From the NCBI GenBank assembly GCA_037976565.1, contig CP137666.1, forward strand, positions 48,511,271 through 48,575,270: a stretch of 64,000 nucleotides of DNA, read 5' to 3'. A model generated the notes under the pieces. That model did not search any database and was not told the origin of the DNA. It was given only the letters and a program-made list of their open reading frames with translations. Shown piece after piece: positions 35,445-48,668 of the stretch (the first letter of the stretch is position 1; each line of letters starts with the position of its first letter). Origin of the DNA: Mesocentrotus franciscanus (Eukaryota; Echinodermata; Echinoidea; Camarodonta; Strongylocentrotidae). Position numbers and translations under genes: made by a program.

Positions 35445-35705
35445 TATGACAATTAATAAATCAATTTTTGTTATTTGTCATATTTCATGAAAGTTATCAA
35501 TCTTGTTACAAACAATAGTAAATAATACTTCTGATGATTCTTGGTCAATATTCAGTTCAAAATGCTGATTAGTTTCAGAGCTTTTCCTTTTTTGGAGGTC
35601 TGCTAATGGGCCACCCTGCCTATAAATAATGTCCCTACCTCAATTTTTCATCATATCGAATTGCGTAATGCAGGCGAGACCGCCGAGAGCGTTTCCCTTG
35701 TTACA

Positions 35706-38700
35706 AAAAAAGAATGATTTCTAAATCATTTCTGCATAAATGGTAAATCAAATCCAAACAATCACTCTTGATTTGATGCAAAGTAAACATTTTTAATGTA
35801 AACAAACGTGAACTTTCGCATGTTTGAAATGTTCATGATTTTCGCAAGTGGTTCAGATTCGTGAAAGTTTCATGCTGTGAAATCACATTAGACATAATAC
35901 TCAATTTTTGCAATTCACAAAAGTTTCTTGCCAAGAAAATGGCCATCCTGAACATTACACGAAAGTTTCTTGTCACAAAAATGTGTGGTTTTACCATACA
36001 GGTACATACATGTACAATGACATGCATGTACCGTACATGTACAGTATGTACCGTATCACATTGGTATATTCTGTAACGTTAATTTGCCTACATGTACACG
36101 ACAAGATGATTTTAATATCGGCAAGATACACATGGACAGTACTTGCAATGTTTCTTCTCTCATGTGAAACAGTAAACTTGTTTTTATTTTAGTAATCAAT
36201 TAATGAAACAATCTTCTTTCTTTTTTTTTCTTCTTTTTTTTCGAGTGCAAGAACCATTTGTACACAGTGTACCCATTGGAATCAGTACTATATTCTTGCC
36301 CTCTTTGCCTTTCATGCTTTTACATGCTTGACAGGATAATTCTAAGTTAGGGTCATCAACTTTACAACTCAGATTAGAGTTCTATTATGATCCCTTACTT
36401 TAAAATTGATAGCCATACCTTCTCAAACCTATTTTCATGGGTGACGTAAAATGGGTTTTCTTTGCAAATTTTACTTATCTGATACTTTTCAAACTCTATT
36501 TGGTCCTAAAATATATAACGCTTATGAGAAGAAAAAAAAACTATATTCTGAATAGTATCGTGAAAATGTGGACAGTGGAAATGTACAAATGTAAAAAATA
36601 TTCAATGTAAAGTTGACATTTATTTTGAGTACAATGGTTCACTGTATAAAACCATTTGGAGATTTTTCAAGGACATGTGTTATTGCATTGATTATAGATT
36701 TAGGGATATCAAGTTAGTTTCGAGCCACTGATCAATACTATTGAGTGCTTTTATTGTGAACATAATTATTTTTTAATTTTTTGTATTTGTTTATGGTGGG
36801 TTATATTCTCCTTTCCATATAAGGTTACTTATTCTAGAGAGAAAAGACTATAGGGCCTACATGTACACATGTATGTCTTTGATTAAATGGGGTGTGCCAT
36901 ACATATACATCTGTAGCAACACAATTTCTATTCTCTTTAAAAACTTAGTATACAGTACATGCTAGTTGCATGCAACCAGTGTAGCCCTAATCTAAATGTA
37001 CAAATAGGCCTGATTTTCTTGGAATACGGCAAGAGGCAAAAATTTGGATTTTCATTATGGTTTTTGTTTAAATCGTCTGTAATAATTTATGTCCATCAAA
37101 AATTATATCTCAGTATCCAAAATTAATGTCATTATGCAGGATTTATCCTTGTTTTCATATTGGCTCGCATTAGATTTTGCCAAAATGTGTATATATATGT
37201 AGAATTAGAATCAATATTTTATCTTAAAAGATTATGATATACATGTACATGAGGATTTAAAGTTTGTTTAGTTTGTTGATTTGTAATTTGACTTGGACAG
37301 TAATTTTAAAGAGCTTTCAGTGTATTAAACAAAGATGAGAAAAATATACAATATACAGTAGACCTGAAACCTGGAAGCTGCTTTTATCATACACAGGTGA
37401 TTTAACTTAAAAGTGCTGTGCAATTCTCTTGTTTAAGTTTTACATTATTTGTACATGTGTATACTATGTGTAGATTGGACAATTGATTTTCCTTCAGGAC
37501 TCATCACCAACAAGCAATGATTGAGAATTCTAAGGAGCATATCAATCTGTCATGGATTTGTACACATTTTGCTTTCTGAGAAATTCTTACTTTAAAATAC
37601 ATGTACAGTGTATATGCATTTCTGCATACATACATACATATGTAAGCCTGAAATCCTGAATGTCAGATATGATTTTCATTTCCTGATGAACATTAAAACT
37701 AATGTTAACCTGAGTGAAATACATGTACTGGGTATTCTGCATATGTTTGATGACTGAATGATTGTTTGAAATTGTAGAGGTACAATTAAAGGCCATGCAT
37801 ATTTTACGTCATTTTATAGGATGATTTCTTTTGGATGTAAGTTCTTGCGGTTGCTTGGTAATTTAAAAAAAAAAGCAAGTATGGAAGTGTATTTCTGACT
37901 AAGACATACATTATGTACATGTAATTGTTGAGATTTTTTATTTTCTATGATCTCCATTTACATTGGGAAATGTGCATACTCTGAGCACATTCATATTATC
38001 AACAGTCAGTAGTTTGTTCAGAATACGGAAGAGGTACATGTATGAACTTGACGATTTCTTGGCTTGCACTGTATGTACAGGTGTACAGTACAAGTACCAT
38101 ACATTATTTTACATTTGTAATCAATATCCATAGTCCCAGATATTCAGTTTTACAAATTTGTAATAGTGATATTAGATTTTCTAATATTCCACTAGCCTCA
38201 TACTATAATGATCATAATATAACTGCCAAATGATAATGTTTATACTGTATATGAATATACATAACCAATTAACCATAGTATTGGCTAATGAGAATTACAG
38301 TGTAATTGCTGTCTCTGAATACATACAGTATAACAAACTCATTACCCCTTAAGATTAAGAACCTGCTTGTTTTTACCCAATACCCTTTTCATTCTTCTAG
38401 TACTCTACCTACAGAAAAAACAGCGATGTACAAGCAGGGAGATTATGTTGCATGAAATTTTGTCATTCACAGTTCAAGTGTTCATTCCCAAGCTTACATA
38501 CGCTTTAGGAAAAAGTACAGAAGAATGTTGCATTTGAGTTTCTTCTAATTATTTTATTGTTATTGAAATATATCATGCTTCCGGTTCATTGATACAAAAA
38601 AAGAAAGAGAGAGATTGCTTCCGGATACCATATCAGCATTGCATACTGTATAAAGAGAGATAAGTTATGTTCGTAGATATTGACTTTACTGTACTTGGTT

Positions 38701-40117
38701 TGATGATATAAGAGAGACAGCAATAAAGCTTTGTCTTCTTAAAATCACTCATGTGTCTTAATGGTTCTTGTTGTTTTGAGCAGAGTAAACGGTGCTAATG
38801 TGGGTTTGTTCAGTAATTTGGCAGTTATCATTACGTAATGTGTAATGCACAGTCTCTGTAAATGTCCAAATTATATTAGAAAGTGAAGAGATGGAGGCAT
38901 TTGATTTTCAGGTTGTCTGTACATGTTGCCACTTCTTTTTTCTTATTAGTCTCATGTCTCATGAACTGCAAACTTCATATGACATCATGTAGCACTATTG
39001 AAAGATAAACTGAAGAGATCTTTTTTCGATTAAACTTAATGTAGATTTCAAAAGTCACTTAGGTCAGAGAGGTCAAATTTTACAAGGTTTTTCCACTTTC
39101 ATTCCATGATTCCCATATCTCACTATATATATTTAGACCTAGCTTGGTTAAAAACTACAAACCTGATACCAAACTATGAATATGTGTCACTTAGGGAGAA
39201 GAGCTGATTTGCATTAGGGATTAGCAGGTCAAGGGTCATAGGTCAATGTTAATGAAATTCACATTAAACAAACAAAAAATTCTCACTATATATCAACGAC
39301 CTTTGATATATGAACCCAAGACTTTACCAGTATACAAGTGTATAAACAGTGTTTGGCAAATTCTAAACATTACTTAAAAAGTAGGCAGGAAAACCCAATT
39401 CATCCCTTTCAGTCATACAATAAAATTGAAGTTGGCAGAAAGCAAATACACCCTCTTATCAACATAAAAACACAATTAGCAATGCATTTGCTTACTCCAC
39501 CTTCTTTTACTTCAGAAAGTTGTCAAAGGGGTTCCTTTCTTCATGAGGACCTGGATCTTATGAATGTCATTACTGTGTCCGTCAATGCAATTACCCCACT
39601 TCCAAATTTTGTCACTAGGTTCTTGTCAATCGAAATTCACAGCCAATCCTGTCATGGGCAGTCATTGGCAGTGAGATCTTTGGGGATCTAGGGGCGGAAG
39701 TTGGGATGTACCAATTGCTTCTGTTTGCAATTAACAAATTAGTCATGGTAGATTAGTGTGACACCTAGCATTAGGAACTTGGCTGTTGACACTGTGGTTG
39801 ATGGTTTGAAGGCCAGAAAAGATATGGGGAATGGAAAAATTCATACAACATTAACATGCATACAAGTATTGTCTGTTCAAAGCCTGTAGGGCATTACTTC
39901 TTTAAAGCCCCACTGTACTACTTGCTTCCTCTATATAGAAAATAATGCCTAAGCGGTGCCTCTTGGTCCCCCATGATCCTCTTTTTCTTATGTTAATTGA
40001 GAGCTGAGTTGATGAGATAACCATCTGTCAGTGACCACGCTAATCCCTCTAATCCCTCCTGGCCAAACTAGTGCAGAGGGGCTTTAAAAAGTTAACTGCC
40101 TTGTAACTTTAAACAGA
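35706..40117. other. Long AT-rich stretch, no gene recognised
   Basis: Unique-looking, with many ACATGTACA runs (for example 36.0, 37.6, 38.0 kb). AATAAAGC at 38722 with TGTGTCTT downstream could be a distal polyadenylation site for TLNRD1. A diverged AGGTCA-rich patch lies at 39060-39250. No coding frame resembles a known family. Confidence 0.4.
38722..38727 (+). terminator. Possible distal polyadenylation signal
   Basis: AATAAAGCTTTGTCTTC with GT-rich sequence (ATGTGTCTT) about 25 nt later has good local context. Which transcript would use it is unknown. Confidence 0.3.
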
Positions 40118-40818
40118 TTATATTGGTATCATACAGCGTGTCCACACACAAAACAATTTATCCCGAAACTCTATAACGATACGTCGTATAAAGAATCATC
40201 GTATAAATTCCAGGGTGTCCACACACAAGAAACGTTGTATAAAGAATCATCGTATAAATTCCAGGGTGTCCACACACACAAGAAAGTAATCCCAAAACTC
40301 TACAGCGAAATGTCGTATAGGTGCGCAGTTTGCTACTGCGGTCATGAAATGGAAGCGGAAATTAGAGGTCAGGTCTCCTTTCGCGCGCGATCCGACGTTA
40401 AGCCTCGCCCAGTTAGACTAGTTCCGTCCACACACAAAATTTCCGTGATTAGGCGTGATTAGTTATTGAGTTCTAGTTCGAAACGATGCCCAAACCTGCG
40501 TTTCGTTATACGACGTTTCGTTATACGACGTATCGTTAGTAAGCGTCCACACACACAATTTCATCATATAACTATCGCGAAACGGTATAACTAATCACGC
40601 CTAATCACGGAAAATGTTGTGTGTGGACAGGGGGAGAGTTTCTATTGAAGAGATTTACATGATAATGATAATAATGATATATGAGATTTGTAAGGCGCTG
40701 AATCCACTTGAAATCAAATGATATTGGTATCATAGTTTTTATTGAAGAGATTCACATGATAATGATAATAATGATATATGAGACTTGTAAGGTGCTGAAT
40801 CCACTTGAAATCAGATGA
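40118..40818. repeat. 98-bp tandem duplication, first copy split by an insertion
   Basis: TATTGGTATCATAGTTT…ATTGAAGAGATT…CACTTGAAATCA is intact at 40721-40818. The first copy is 40118-40133 plus 40637-40720, interrupted by a 503-bp insert. Confidence 0.8.
40134..40636. mobile_element. Foldback insert with TGTCCACACAC ends
   Basis: The termini are CAGCGTGTCCACACACAAAA and TTGTGTGTGGACAGGGGG. Inner blocks ATACGTCGTATA, CGTAATCAC-like and GTGATTAGGCGTGATTAG are partly inverted. A block ending GGGTGTCCACACACA is repeated (40213 and 40265). The boundaries are fixed by comparison with the uninterrupted tandem copy. Target duplication is at most ATA/AGA. Confidence 0.7.
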
Positions 40819-41085
40819 TCAAGGCACACTTATGAAACAAAAACAAAACATTGGTTGATATAGACATGTACAGTATATATGAGAAAAGTTTTATTTTAGA
40901 TCAATGAGGAAAATAATCTGATAGATGAGCCTCTCTGCATATTGTAGCTCTGGTGTAATTTTTCGTTGTTTCAGGACAGAAAGTTGTAATGATACTAAAG
41001 TAACAGTCAGCAGAAGACAAGAGAGAGACAGACAAACAGACAAACAGAAAAAGAGAAAGTGAGAGGGGGAGAGAAATAGTGAGAT

Positions 41086-41133
41086 TAGAGAGAAATAGAG
41101 AGAGAGAGAGAGAGAGAGAGAAGAGAAGAGAGA
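41086..41133. repeat. GA microsatellite
   Basis: An uninterrupted (GA)n core, with flanking purine-rich sequence from 41020. Confidence 0.9.
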
Positions 41134-41139
41134 GAAGGG

Positions 41140-44100
41140 TGTTGAATTATTAATTTCTTTTCCAATTATCTTGAAAGGTACATGACGTCAATATCAAGTA
41201 CAGGACACAAAAACAAGCATTATACATGTATTTACAAAAATGTATTACTATAATTGTACATGTGCATTCTAGGATGTCAAAGAAAAAAAAGAGAGTAATA
41301 AATAAATGAGTAGATGACTGGCCTTGACTTGATCCTGTTTCCCAGGGAGTATTCTGTCATGCTTGTCTCACTGTGACAGTCTTGGGACACACCCATTTAT
41401 CTGCTAAGACAGTCCCTTCATAAACCCCAAGGAACTCATTTGTCAAGAAGGATTTATGATAGGGTGTTTGAACCATTGTTGATGTACTATGGTGCTGAGC
41501 CAATCTGACAGGGCCTTCACACAGGAGGATATTTTGTACATAATTTATAAAAAAAGAAACGGTGAATTCAAATGGTGAAGCAAAAGAGGCATGCACATGG
41601 GATAAGATTCTCATAAGAATATGTACCATATTTATGAAGAAATTTGTGTAAGGGAAATAGTTTTGGAGAAAGGTGACCTTACATCATATATTTAGTAAAT
41701 AATTTAGTGTTGGCTTATGTCATGGGCATTGCTCAAATGTTAAAAAATGACAGCTGGATATTAATATCAGTGTTTTCATGATGAGCCCTGCCTATTTAAT
41801 ACATGTACAGCGTATACTATTTATATATGCCTACAGTTTTCTTCTCATAATACATGTGTACCATTTAAAAACCATGTAATGAATATTGATAATTGAAGTA
41901 AATTGTTAAATAGATTTGCACACGTGTTCATCTTGATCATTATCATATACGTCAAGTTCACAAGATCTGTGACTTTGATCGTCAATGTTGTCCTCTCCTG
42001 TGCATCCATTTTTTCCTGGAACGCACGGTTTTCCTATCCCACATGCAATGGACACTAGGGTTACCGGTACCTACATTCTGTATGCTAATGTGCTGATGCA
42101 GCTATCCATCTTCCAGCACTTACTAGCCAGTCTTGTTAATGCCAGCTCAGATTTTAAGAAGCCTCTAACCAAGGCATGTTGAAGGATAAAGAACTTAGAT
42201 TGAATTTTATATTGTTGAAGAATTTTGTCATCCCACTTTTGGTATTGGTGAGCTCAATTACCATTACACAGTATGCCATTTAAGAACATTTATTTTGAAA
42301 CTATGTGTGAGAACTAACTAACGTCATACACTGCAAAGTTGGTTTCTTATACAGAGATTGTTTCTTTTAATCCTAATACAGAGTAATAACGTAATTGACA
42401 AATTGAAAGTGATTTTGGTATTTGGCCAAGTCATGTTCTTCTTTGTAATTCAATCATTTCAAAGTTGTAAGTCTTGTAAAACCTACTCACATTAGCTTTC
42501 AAGTAAGTGGCTTTGTAGAAGTTGTCTGCAGTTCGTTGAAAGCTAATGTAATCAGAGTAACCAAAAATATTTCCATCTCATCTTGCGTTATGACTCTTAC
42601 TAAAATTGCGCATGCCATTTAGATGAATCTTCTCCGTGCCCCCAAGGAAATGACAGATTAAACTTACATGTAGTGAGTGGGATGTGGCAATGTGGTCAAA
42701 AGAGCATTTTTTTTATGTCCCAGAAAGAAAGTAAAAATGTCTGAATTTTCTTGGTGTGTACTAAGCCGGTGGAGGAGGATACTATTGATGAAAGACGTCA
42801 CTTGAAATTGGGTAATCTTTGTGGTGAGACCCCTTTCCTGCTGTGATCGATACACAGAAGCAATCAAGCCACTCTCATTCTCAGTAGGTATCAAAGTGGA
42901 AGTAGTAGCTTGCAGGATTATGTGAAGTTGTGTGGCCCTGTCGAAGCCTCTTTGTGCAAATACTACTGAACTACTCAAAATATAGTGTATGAATTTGAAT
43001 GAATCTGGAAAAGAAAAGAAAATTTGAAAATGGAAAATGTAAGACCTGGTTTGCATTTATAAGCCCTTGTCAGTTTAATATAGCAGAGGGTTCTAAACTG
43101 TAAAACTACATGTATGATGTATGTATGTAGACTCCACAGCGGTGGACTCCATAGACAGCCCTGTTCTGTAGTTGCTCAGACATAGATAGATCGATAAAAT
43201 ATCTTGCAGGAAACTTCAGCTCATAGTTTGACCACATACATAAGTTTAGGTTACATATGTATCAAGTTATTGTTGTGAAACACCATTATCAACTAACGAA
43301 TATGAAATACCCAGACTCCCATAGTCTCATTTGGAGTCTAATGCAAGTGGCAAAACATCATCTAACAACAGATTGTTAATGTGATTGATTTTTTTTTCTT
43401 CTATTGCCGGACTATATGTCAAACATCTGTCGGGTCAGTGTGCTGGTTAGTCTGGCTGTCTGCAGAAGAAACTACATGTAATCATTAAGTCTCTAAATAG
43501 GTAACGTTGTGTAAAATATAAAATCACTATTTTTGTGTACAAATTAACCACTTTGGGGGTTAAATTTTGCAATTTTGTTTCACGTTAGTTCATTTTATTT
43601 GTAATACACATTTTAATTAAACTATGAAGGAGTGGAAAATAATATTTATTGTTGCCAATTTGAGGATGGAAAACTGATTGATTTGAAAATAAGAAAACTC
43701 TGAATTGCTATGGGTTGATATATATTATTTTTGGAGAACATATATTATGCAGCCTTGTAGTCACGCTAGCCATGAACTAACAGTGTTTTGGTCGTCTAGG
43801 AGTTTGTAGCTCTAGAGAATAAAGCACCCGATGATTGGTACATGAATAAAGCATTTCATGCATAGGTCAGTGCTGTATAAAATAGATGGTATCTGGTTGG
43901 TCTTTCTCTAGCTGCATAATTATTATTGAGAGACCATCGACCTGTATGCATGTTATTGTCTGCACCCTGCCCCCCCCCCCCTTTCCCCCCTGGGGAAAAA
44001 CATGAGAGAAAGTGCACTATTTTTCTGAGAATGAAATATTTGACACCTTTTGAAAGCTTTTATCATAGCAATATTTTATGTGGTGTTTCATGGCCAAAAA

Positions 44101-44184
44101 AATATGAACTTATGAAGGCCTATGGTCCTTGAAACACTAATTTCTGTTCTTGAATTTATACAATGAATACTTGCATTGTCTGTT
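41140..44184. other. AT-rich intergenic sequence, nothing recognised
   Basis: No coding family, transposon end or RNA gene is apparent. Short frames lack homology that I recognise. Confidence 0.4.
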
Positions 44185-44251
44185 GAGAGCCAGAAGGATG
44201 TTGTCCTCTGTGTTTAATAAAGTATATATGAGTTAATGCCCTTCTGGCTCT
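44185..44251. repeat. CCAGAAGG-type hairpin
   Basis: GAGAGCCAGAAGGATGTTG pairs with GAGTTAATGCCCTTCTGGCTC across about 30 nt. Confidence 0.7.
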
Positions 44252-44363
44252 TTACCGACGATACAGAACTACATATAATGGTAATTGTCAATAAATCACC
44301 CTTTTTCAAAGATTTTAAGAATACATGGTCTGATAGATACTGTTTTCACACTGGCAAAATTTT

Positions 44364-44531
44364 GCTTAACCCCGTACTATAGGTGGGGTTAAAGGGGGGT
44401 CTTAGCCCCACCTATAGTCCAGGGTTAAGCTCATTCCACTTTCTTTTCACAGTGGCAAAAATTTGCTTAACCCCGGACTATAGGTGGGGTTAAAGGGGGG
44501 TCTTAGCCCCACCTATAGTCCGGGGTTAAGC
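44364..44531. repeat. Two tandem 67-nt hairpins
   Basis: Hairpins 44364-44430 and 44465-44531 are 101 bp apart and are preceded by TTTTCACA(C/G)TGGCAAAA. The second has a perfect 25-bp stem (GCTTAACCCCGGACTATAGG… with exact complement) and a ~17-nt loop. The first has two stem mismatches. Confidence 0.9.
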
Positions 44532-44566
44532 TTATTCCACTTTCTGTTCAGACATGTATTTACCAA

Positions 44567-44665
44567 AGTGGGCTAGCCCCACCTATAGTACGGGGTTAGC
44601 TGGCCCTGCAAAATAGCAGGGCTAACCCCGCAATTGTGGTGCTAACTCCACAATTGCGGTGCCAA
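44567..44665. repeat. Related GGGGTTAGC hairpin cluster
   Basis: It repeats AGCCCCACCTATAGTACGGG, then GTTAGCTGGCCCTGC…GCAGGGCTAAC and CCGCAATTGTGG…CCACAATTGCGG, each an inverted pair. Confidence 0.75.
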
Positions 44666-44702
44666 GCAAATGAATGAGAACAGAAACGAAAAATAGTCCA
44701 GG

Positions 44703-44873
44703 ACTAGGCCAAATTTCTTATCATTTTGATGATTCCAGAACCTTGCAGTACACACCAATACTTATATGCTAGATGATCAACCTTTTCTGATCGATTCCAC
44801 AACGTTTCTTTCACAATGCAATCGCATGACCAGAACTGGTCTCTATCTTTAAGCAAAACAAGTGTGAAAAGAG
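44703..44873. repeat. Partial copy of TTAA MITE
   Basis: It matches the right-hand ~170 bp of 53791-54188 and 35050-35444 (GATGATTCCAGAACCTTG, CTTATATGCTAGATGATCAA). The left part is absent or replaced by the hairpin cluster. Confidence 0.7.
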
Positions 44874-44879
44874 TAACTA

Positions 44880-45419
44880 TGTATTTGTCTGCATTTGTTT
44901 CATAAGGAAAATAGGTAGATTTTATAAGCATTTTTAAATGGAAACAAAAATACAATTCTATATATTTGTTCAAGTCAGTTCACAACTTCACACCGCATGA
45001 CCAAGTACTGTGTATGTACATGTGTGTAATTCATCTCAGTGTCTGATCAGCTGTACGTTTAGCGCAATAATACATGTAGCCAGCTTGTAAAGTGAAGAGC
45101 CAAATTGCTTTGGGATGCTTGTGCACTGGAAGGCCTACATGCACAAGAATTTGATTGGGAATGCCCTTTTCCTCAGGCATGTTGTGCATGCATCAAATGC
45201 TGTGTTCACACTCGATTATGATCTTTACATTGTAGGGGGTTTGATTCCTTGCTGTGGAGGGCTTTGTATTTTCTTCAATACAAGGTAATGGTGCACGATA
45301 TAAGTTTTATGTTGCTAGAAGAATTAAAACATAAATGTAGGTCTATATATAATTCATACTGGCAGATGGTCGTTGGATTTGTGGTAGACATGTTTTTAAA
45401 TCCCAAAGAGGGAGAGTAA
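44880..45419. other. Intergenic, nothing recognised
   Basis: AT-rich sequence without repeat or coding signal. Confidence 0.4.
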
Positions 45420-46430
45420 GGCCACAAAAAAAAAATCATTTGGTTGTCCTCGACCGCCCGCTCGTCATTTTCGGCCCGCTCGTATTTTTTATTTTTTTGA
45501 AATATTTTTTTTTTATTTTTGGAGCAATTTTTAAAGTTTTTTTGAGCAATTTTAACCATTTTATGCATGTTGCAAGGATCGAAATATGTCCCGTCACCAA
45601 TTTGGTCTTTCAGTACGCAATTCTGTTTTTATATTATAATATAGAGGAGGGATTTTCGGCCAGATGGCAATTTTGGGCAGGTCCATTGTACGCAGGTGAA
45701 ATCACTTTAAAATACATAGCATAATAGCATATCACATAATCACACACATACAATACATTTCAGAGTCACAGGAGATCGACATTTGCAATGGAAAATGCAT
45801 CCTTAAATATCGCATTTTAGCAATGTAATCGGCGGTCCTGCTACCTGAATCTGAAAAATCAAATATCTTACGCGTGTCTGTAAGGAAGATGGGTACCAAA
45901 ACCTGAGCTGTATTTCAAGTATTTTCAGATTTAGATCGCGATTTTTCATGTATAGCATACTCAAAGTGTCTCACAGCCCGTATTCAATCACTGCAGTCGG
46001 ATAGCGCGCACACGATCACTGCATGCAGGGGTAATTTTCGGCGCGGCCAGCTCTGGCGTGGGATACATGCTCCGGCCGGCGGCTGCACGCGCTATAGATC
46101 AGCGGGTGAATGAACGACGCGCGTGCGCTCCTCATTGACTTTGTACATGCGGCCGAAAACTGCCTCGCTATAGCCAAAAACTACCTCCGAAACAGTGAGA
46201 ATGAAATTGAATATTGCCATGGCAATTCATGACCTTTTTTCTGGGATTCTTTTTGTGTTTAAATAATAATAATATTGGCCTCATGATTGGAACAAAAAAC
46301 GAAAATTAATAGGAAGTAAAGAGTCCAAATGAAGAGGGGGAAAACTGAAATGGAAAAAAAAAAATCCGCCCGCCCGCCCCTACTTCAGAAAAGCAATCGA
46401 GGACAACCAAATGATTTATTTTTTTTGGCC
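45420..46430. mobile_element. Harbinger-like non-autonomous DNA transposon, copy 2 (reverse)
   Basis: The ends are GGCC…TCATTTGGTTGTCCTCGA and TCGAGGACAACCAAATGA…GGCC, with target duplication TAA at 45417-45419 and 46431-46433. The interior is the reverse complement of 6745-7768, including the CpG-rich block (GCGCGTGCGCTC near 46120). Substitutions and small indels are frequent. Confidence 0.85.
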
Positions 46431-46667
46431 TAAAGGAGAGTGAAATAGTGATGGCAGAGAAAGAGTGAGAACAATGCCTAGAGAGAGAAAAAAGAGATGC
46501 ATGGCTGCCAACCATTCCTATTCTGGAGGAAGGATTCCTATTTTTTGGCCTTCAAGCTATTGTTTTGAACCCTAGATTAGATTCCTCTCTTTTACTGAAA
46601 TTTCTGTGTGAAAAGTACATAAAATAGACTGTATTCCTCATTTTGCCTTGAGCGATTCCTAATTTTT

Positions 46668-46692
46668 GCTAATAATAATAATAATAATAACA
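46668..46692. repeat. AAT microsatellite
   Basis: Seven to eight AAT/ATA units. Confidence 0.85.
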
Positions 46693-46759
46693 ATGTTTCT
46701 TTAATATAAAGCGCTTACCACCGAAGTCTCTGTATAAGGTTGGCAGGTATGGAGATATA

Positions 46760-48417
46760 GAAAAGAAGAATGGAGAGAAATTAAGAGATCAAACCAGTTT
46801 GTAGATTGATGTGCTAAGTTGTGGCTGCACACTGATGGCTACATGTACATGTACTTATTGTAATTTTCTAATTAATTTAAGATATCAATCATGATTTTGA
46901 AAGGTAGTGTAGTTAATTGTATAGGTAGTACATGTACACAGATCTTGATAGAAAAAAATGGATGTTTATTTTGTGATAAGATTTCAAAGATCATGATTGG
47001 CATCACAACTGGTACCCATATGATATGGGTCAGATACTTGTAAGAATGTTGACCACGTCGTGAGCAGCGAACTGATACCTGAGATGTGAACACATCTCGG
47101 ATGGGTACACAAATGGTTGAGGTCAGATCAGAATGTGTGAACCATGCCAAGGGAAATGTTAACCAGTGCCAACCAGTATGAAGACAGCCCTGATTGCTAC
47201 GTACATGTACATGGTTGGGTTGGATCAGAATGTGTGAACTATGCCATGACATGATGTGAATGCAGCCGTGATTGTTACACACTTGGTTGAGTCACTGTAT
47301 GGGGACATCCCTGCGAGGTCATTCCTAGTGGGCAAATGATGTTGATGATAGGCCAACGTATATATGTAGGCAAAAGGTAAACGCACTTGGAAGCGTGGGA
47401 GAAAGCCAGGCAGAGAAGGAAATACCTTGAGAGGATTGGAAACTAGGCTTCTTTCCTCATCATTCTCAACTTAACAATGAACTTGAATCTTGTTTTGAAA
47501 GCTCATCAATACTAATGGTAATTATAGGAGTGATTTTCTTTGTCTACGTGTACAATACTTTGCATTGTTCAGGCAATAAAGACATTACATTGAACTCAAG
47601 ACAAACTGATATATGCTTTCTTTAGCTAGTTGATTTATAAGCAAAATTTAGACTTGTTTTGAATTTCAACAGATTTACCATAATCCTGTCCATATGATAT
47701 CATAAAATTCCCACCATACAGAGAATGAACATTTTAAAGATTTCTAATTTATTTGGGCAAGTGTTCCTGTAGCATAGAACATATATACACACATGCACAC
47801 ATGCACACATGTGTAGTCTACATTGTATTTATATAATTATTTCAAAATGATGAGTTTATAATAAATTTAGCTTATCGAGTTGGTAACTTGTATTAGGGTA
47901 TGAATTATAAGACATTCTAGAAATGTGTGTTGGGACTTTGTAATATAGTCACAAAATTCATCAAAAATCAAATTCCAAGTAGTATTTCTTGATTGATGGT
48001 ATACATGTGAATGTAAGAAATATTACAATTATCATTATGTAGGAATTACATACCACAGGACATTATTTGTGTGCCAGCCCAATTAAAAATTCATTTTCTG
48101 AATCCTGTTGATAACTACATGTCGTTAGTCATTGTGCAAGGCACACGATTTTCAAGATACGTCTATGAAGCTTAAATAATTCAATCTGGCCACAAACAGT
48201 ATTGATTTTATGCCTCCACTGCCAATTGTCAAGCTATTTATCATCTGGCTTTGGGTTTTTTCTCTCTTCTACTGCCTCCCATATGTGAGGGATTGGTGAA
48301 ATAACGAGCATAATGGAAATACCCAGGAGCAAAAAGTCAAGGGTAGTGTATGCATGATGTATCTAAAGATCGATGGTTCTGCAACAGGATAATTGAATGT
48401 GAGATGTTGAGGTTTAC
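46760..48417. other. Intergenic, little recognised
   Basis: TGTGTGAACCATGCC-like phrases recur loosely between 47030 and 47280. Otherwise AT-rich with no gene. Confidence 0.4.
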
Positions 48418-48668
48418 ATAAGGCCTGTCATCATCAGCTCGAGTTTGCCAAATAACCCGTTGGACGGTCGCAAATTAGCCTGCTATTTTCCAAATACCTG
48501 GATATTTTGGAAACAAGACCAATATTTCTCGGGATATTTTCTTGACCAAATATCCCGCTAATTGCAACTGCGGGCTGATGAAGACGCAAATGAACTGGCT
48601 AATTTGCGATCGGGATAGTTTAAATAGCATGTTATTTGGCAAACACGAGGTGATGAAGACAGGCCTAT
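48418..48668. mobile_element. MITE with AGGCCTGTCTTCATCAGCTCG ends, copy 1
   Basis: The ends are AGGCCTGTCATCATCAGCTC and GGTGATGAAGACAGGCCTAT, imperfectly inverted. The interior includes TTGCGATCGGGATAGTT. The second copy is at 56701-57091. Confidence 0.75.

Larger units (their letters stand above)
34264..35705. mobile_element. GTCTCGCCTGC-ended repeat with internal tandem units
   Basis: The left end is GTCTCGCCTGCGTAGCAAAA, the right end GCAGGCGAGAC near 35670-35680. A GGC-triplet run lies at 34311-34335. Four units of about 170-190 bp (AATTTTGAAAGTATA … GGTCAAAGGTCAT … ATGTTGTGGCATCA) follow up to 35040, increasingly diverged. A TTAA MITE (35050-35444) is nested near the right side. No coding capacity; the superfamily is not assigned. 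Confidence 0.75.
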
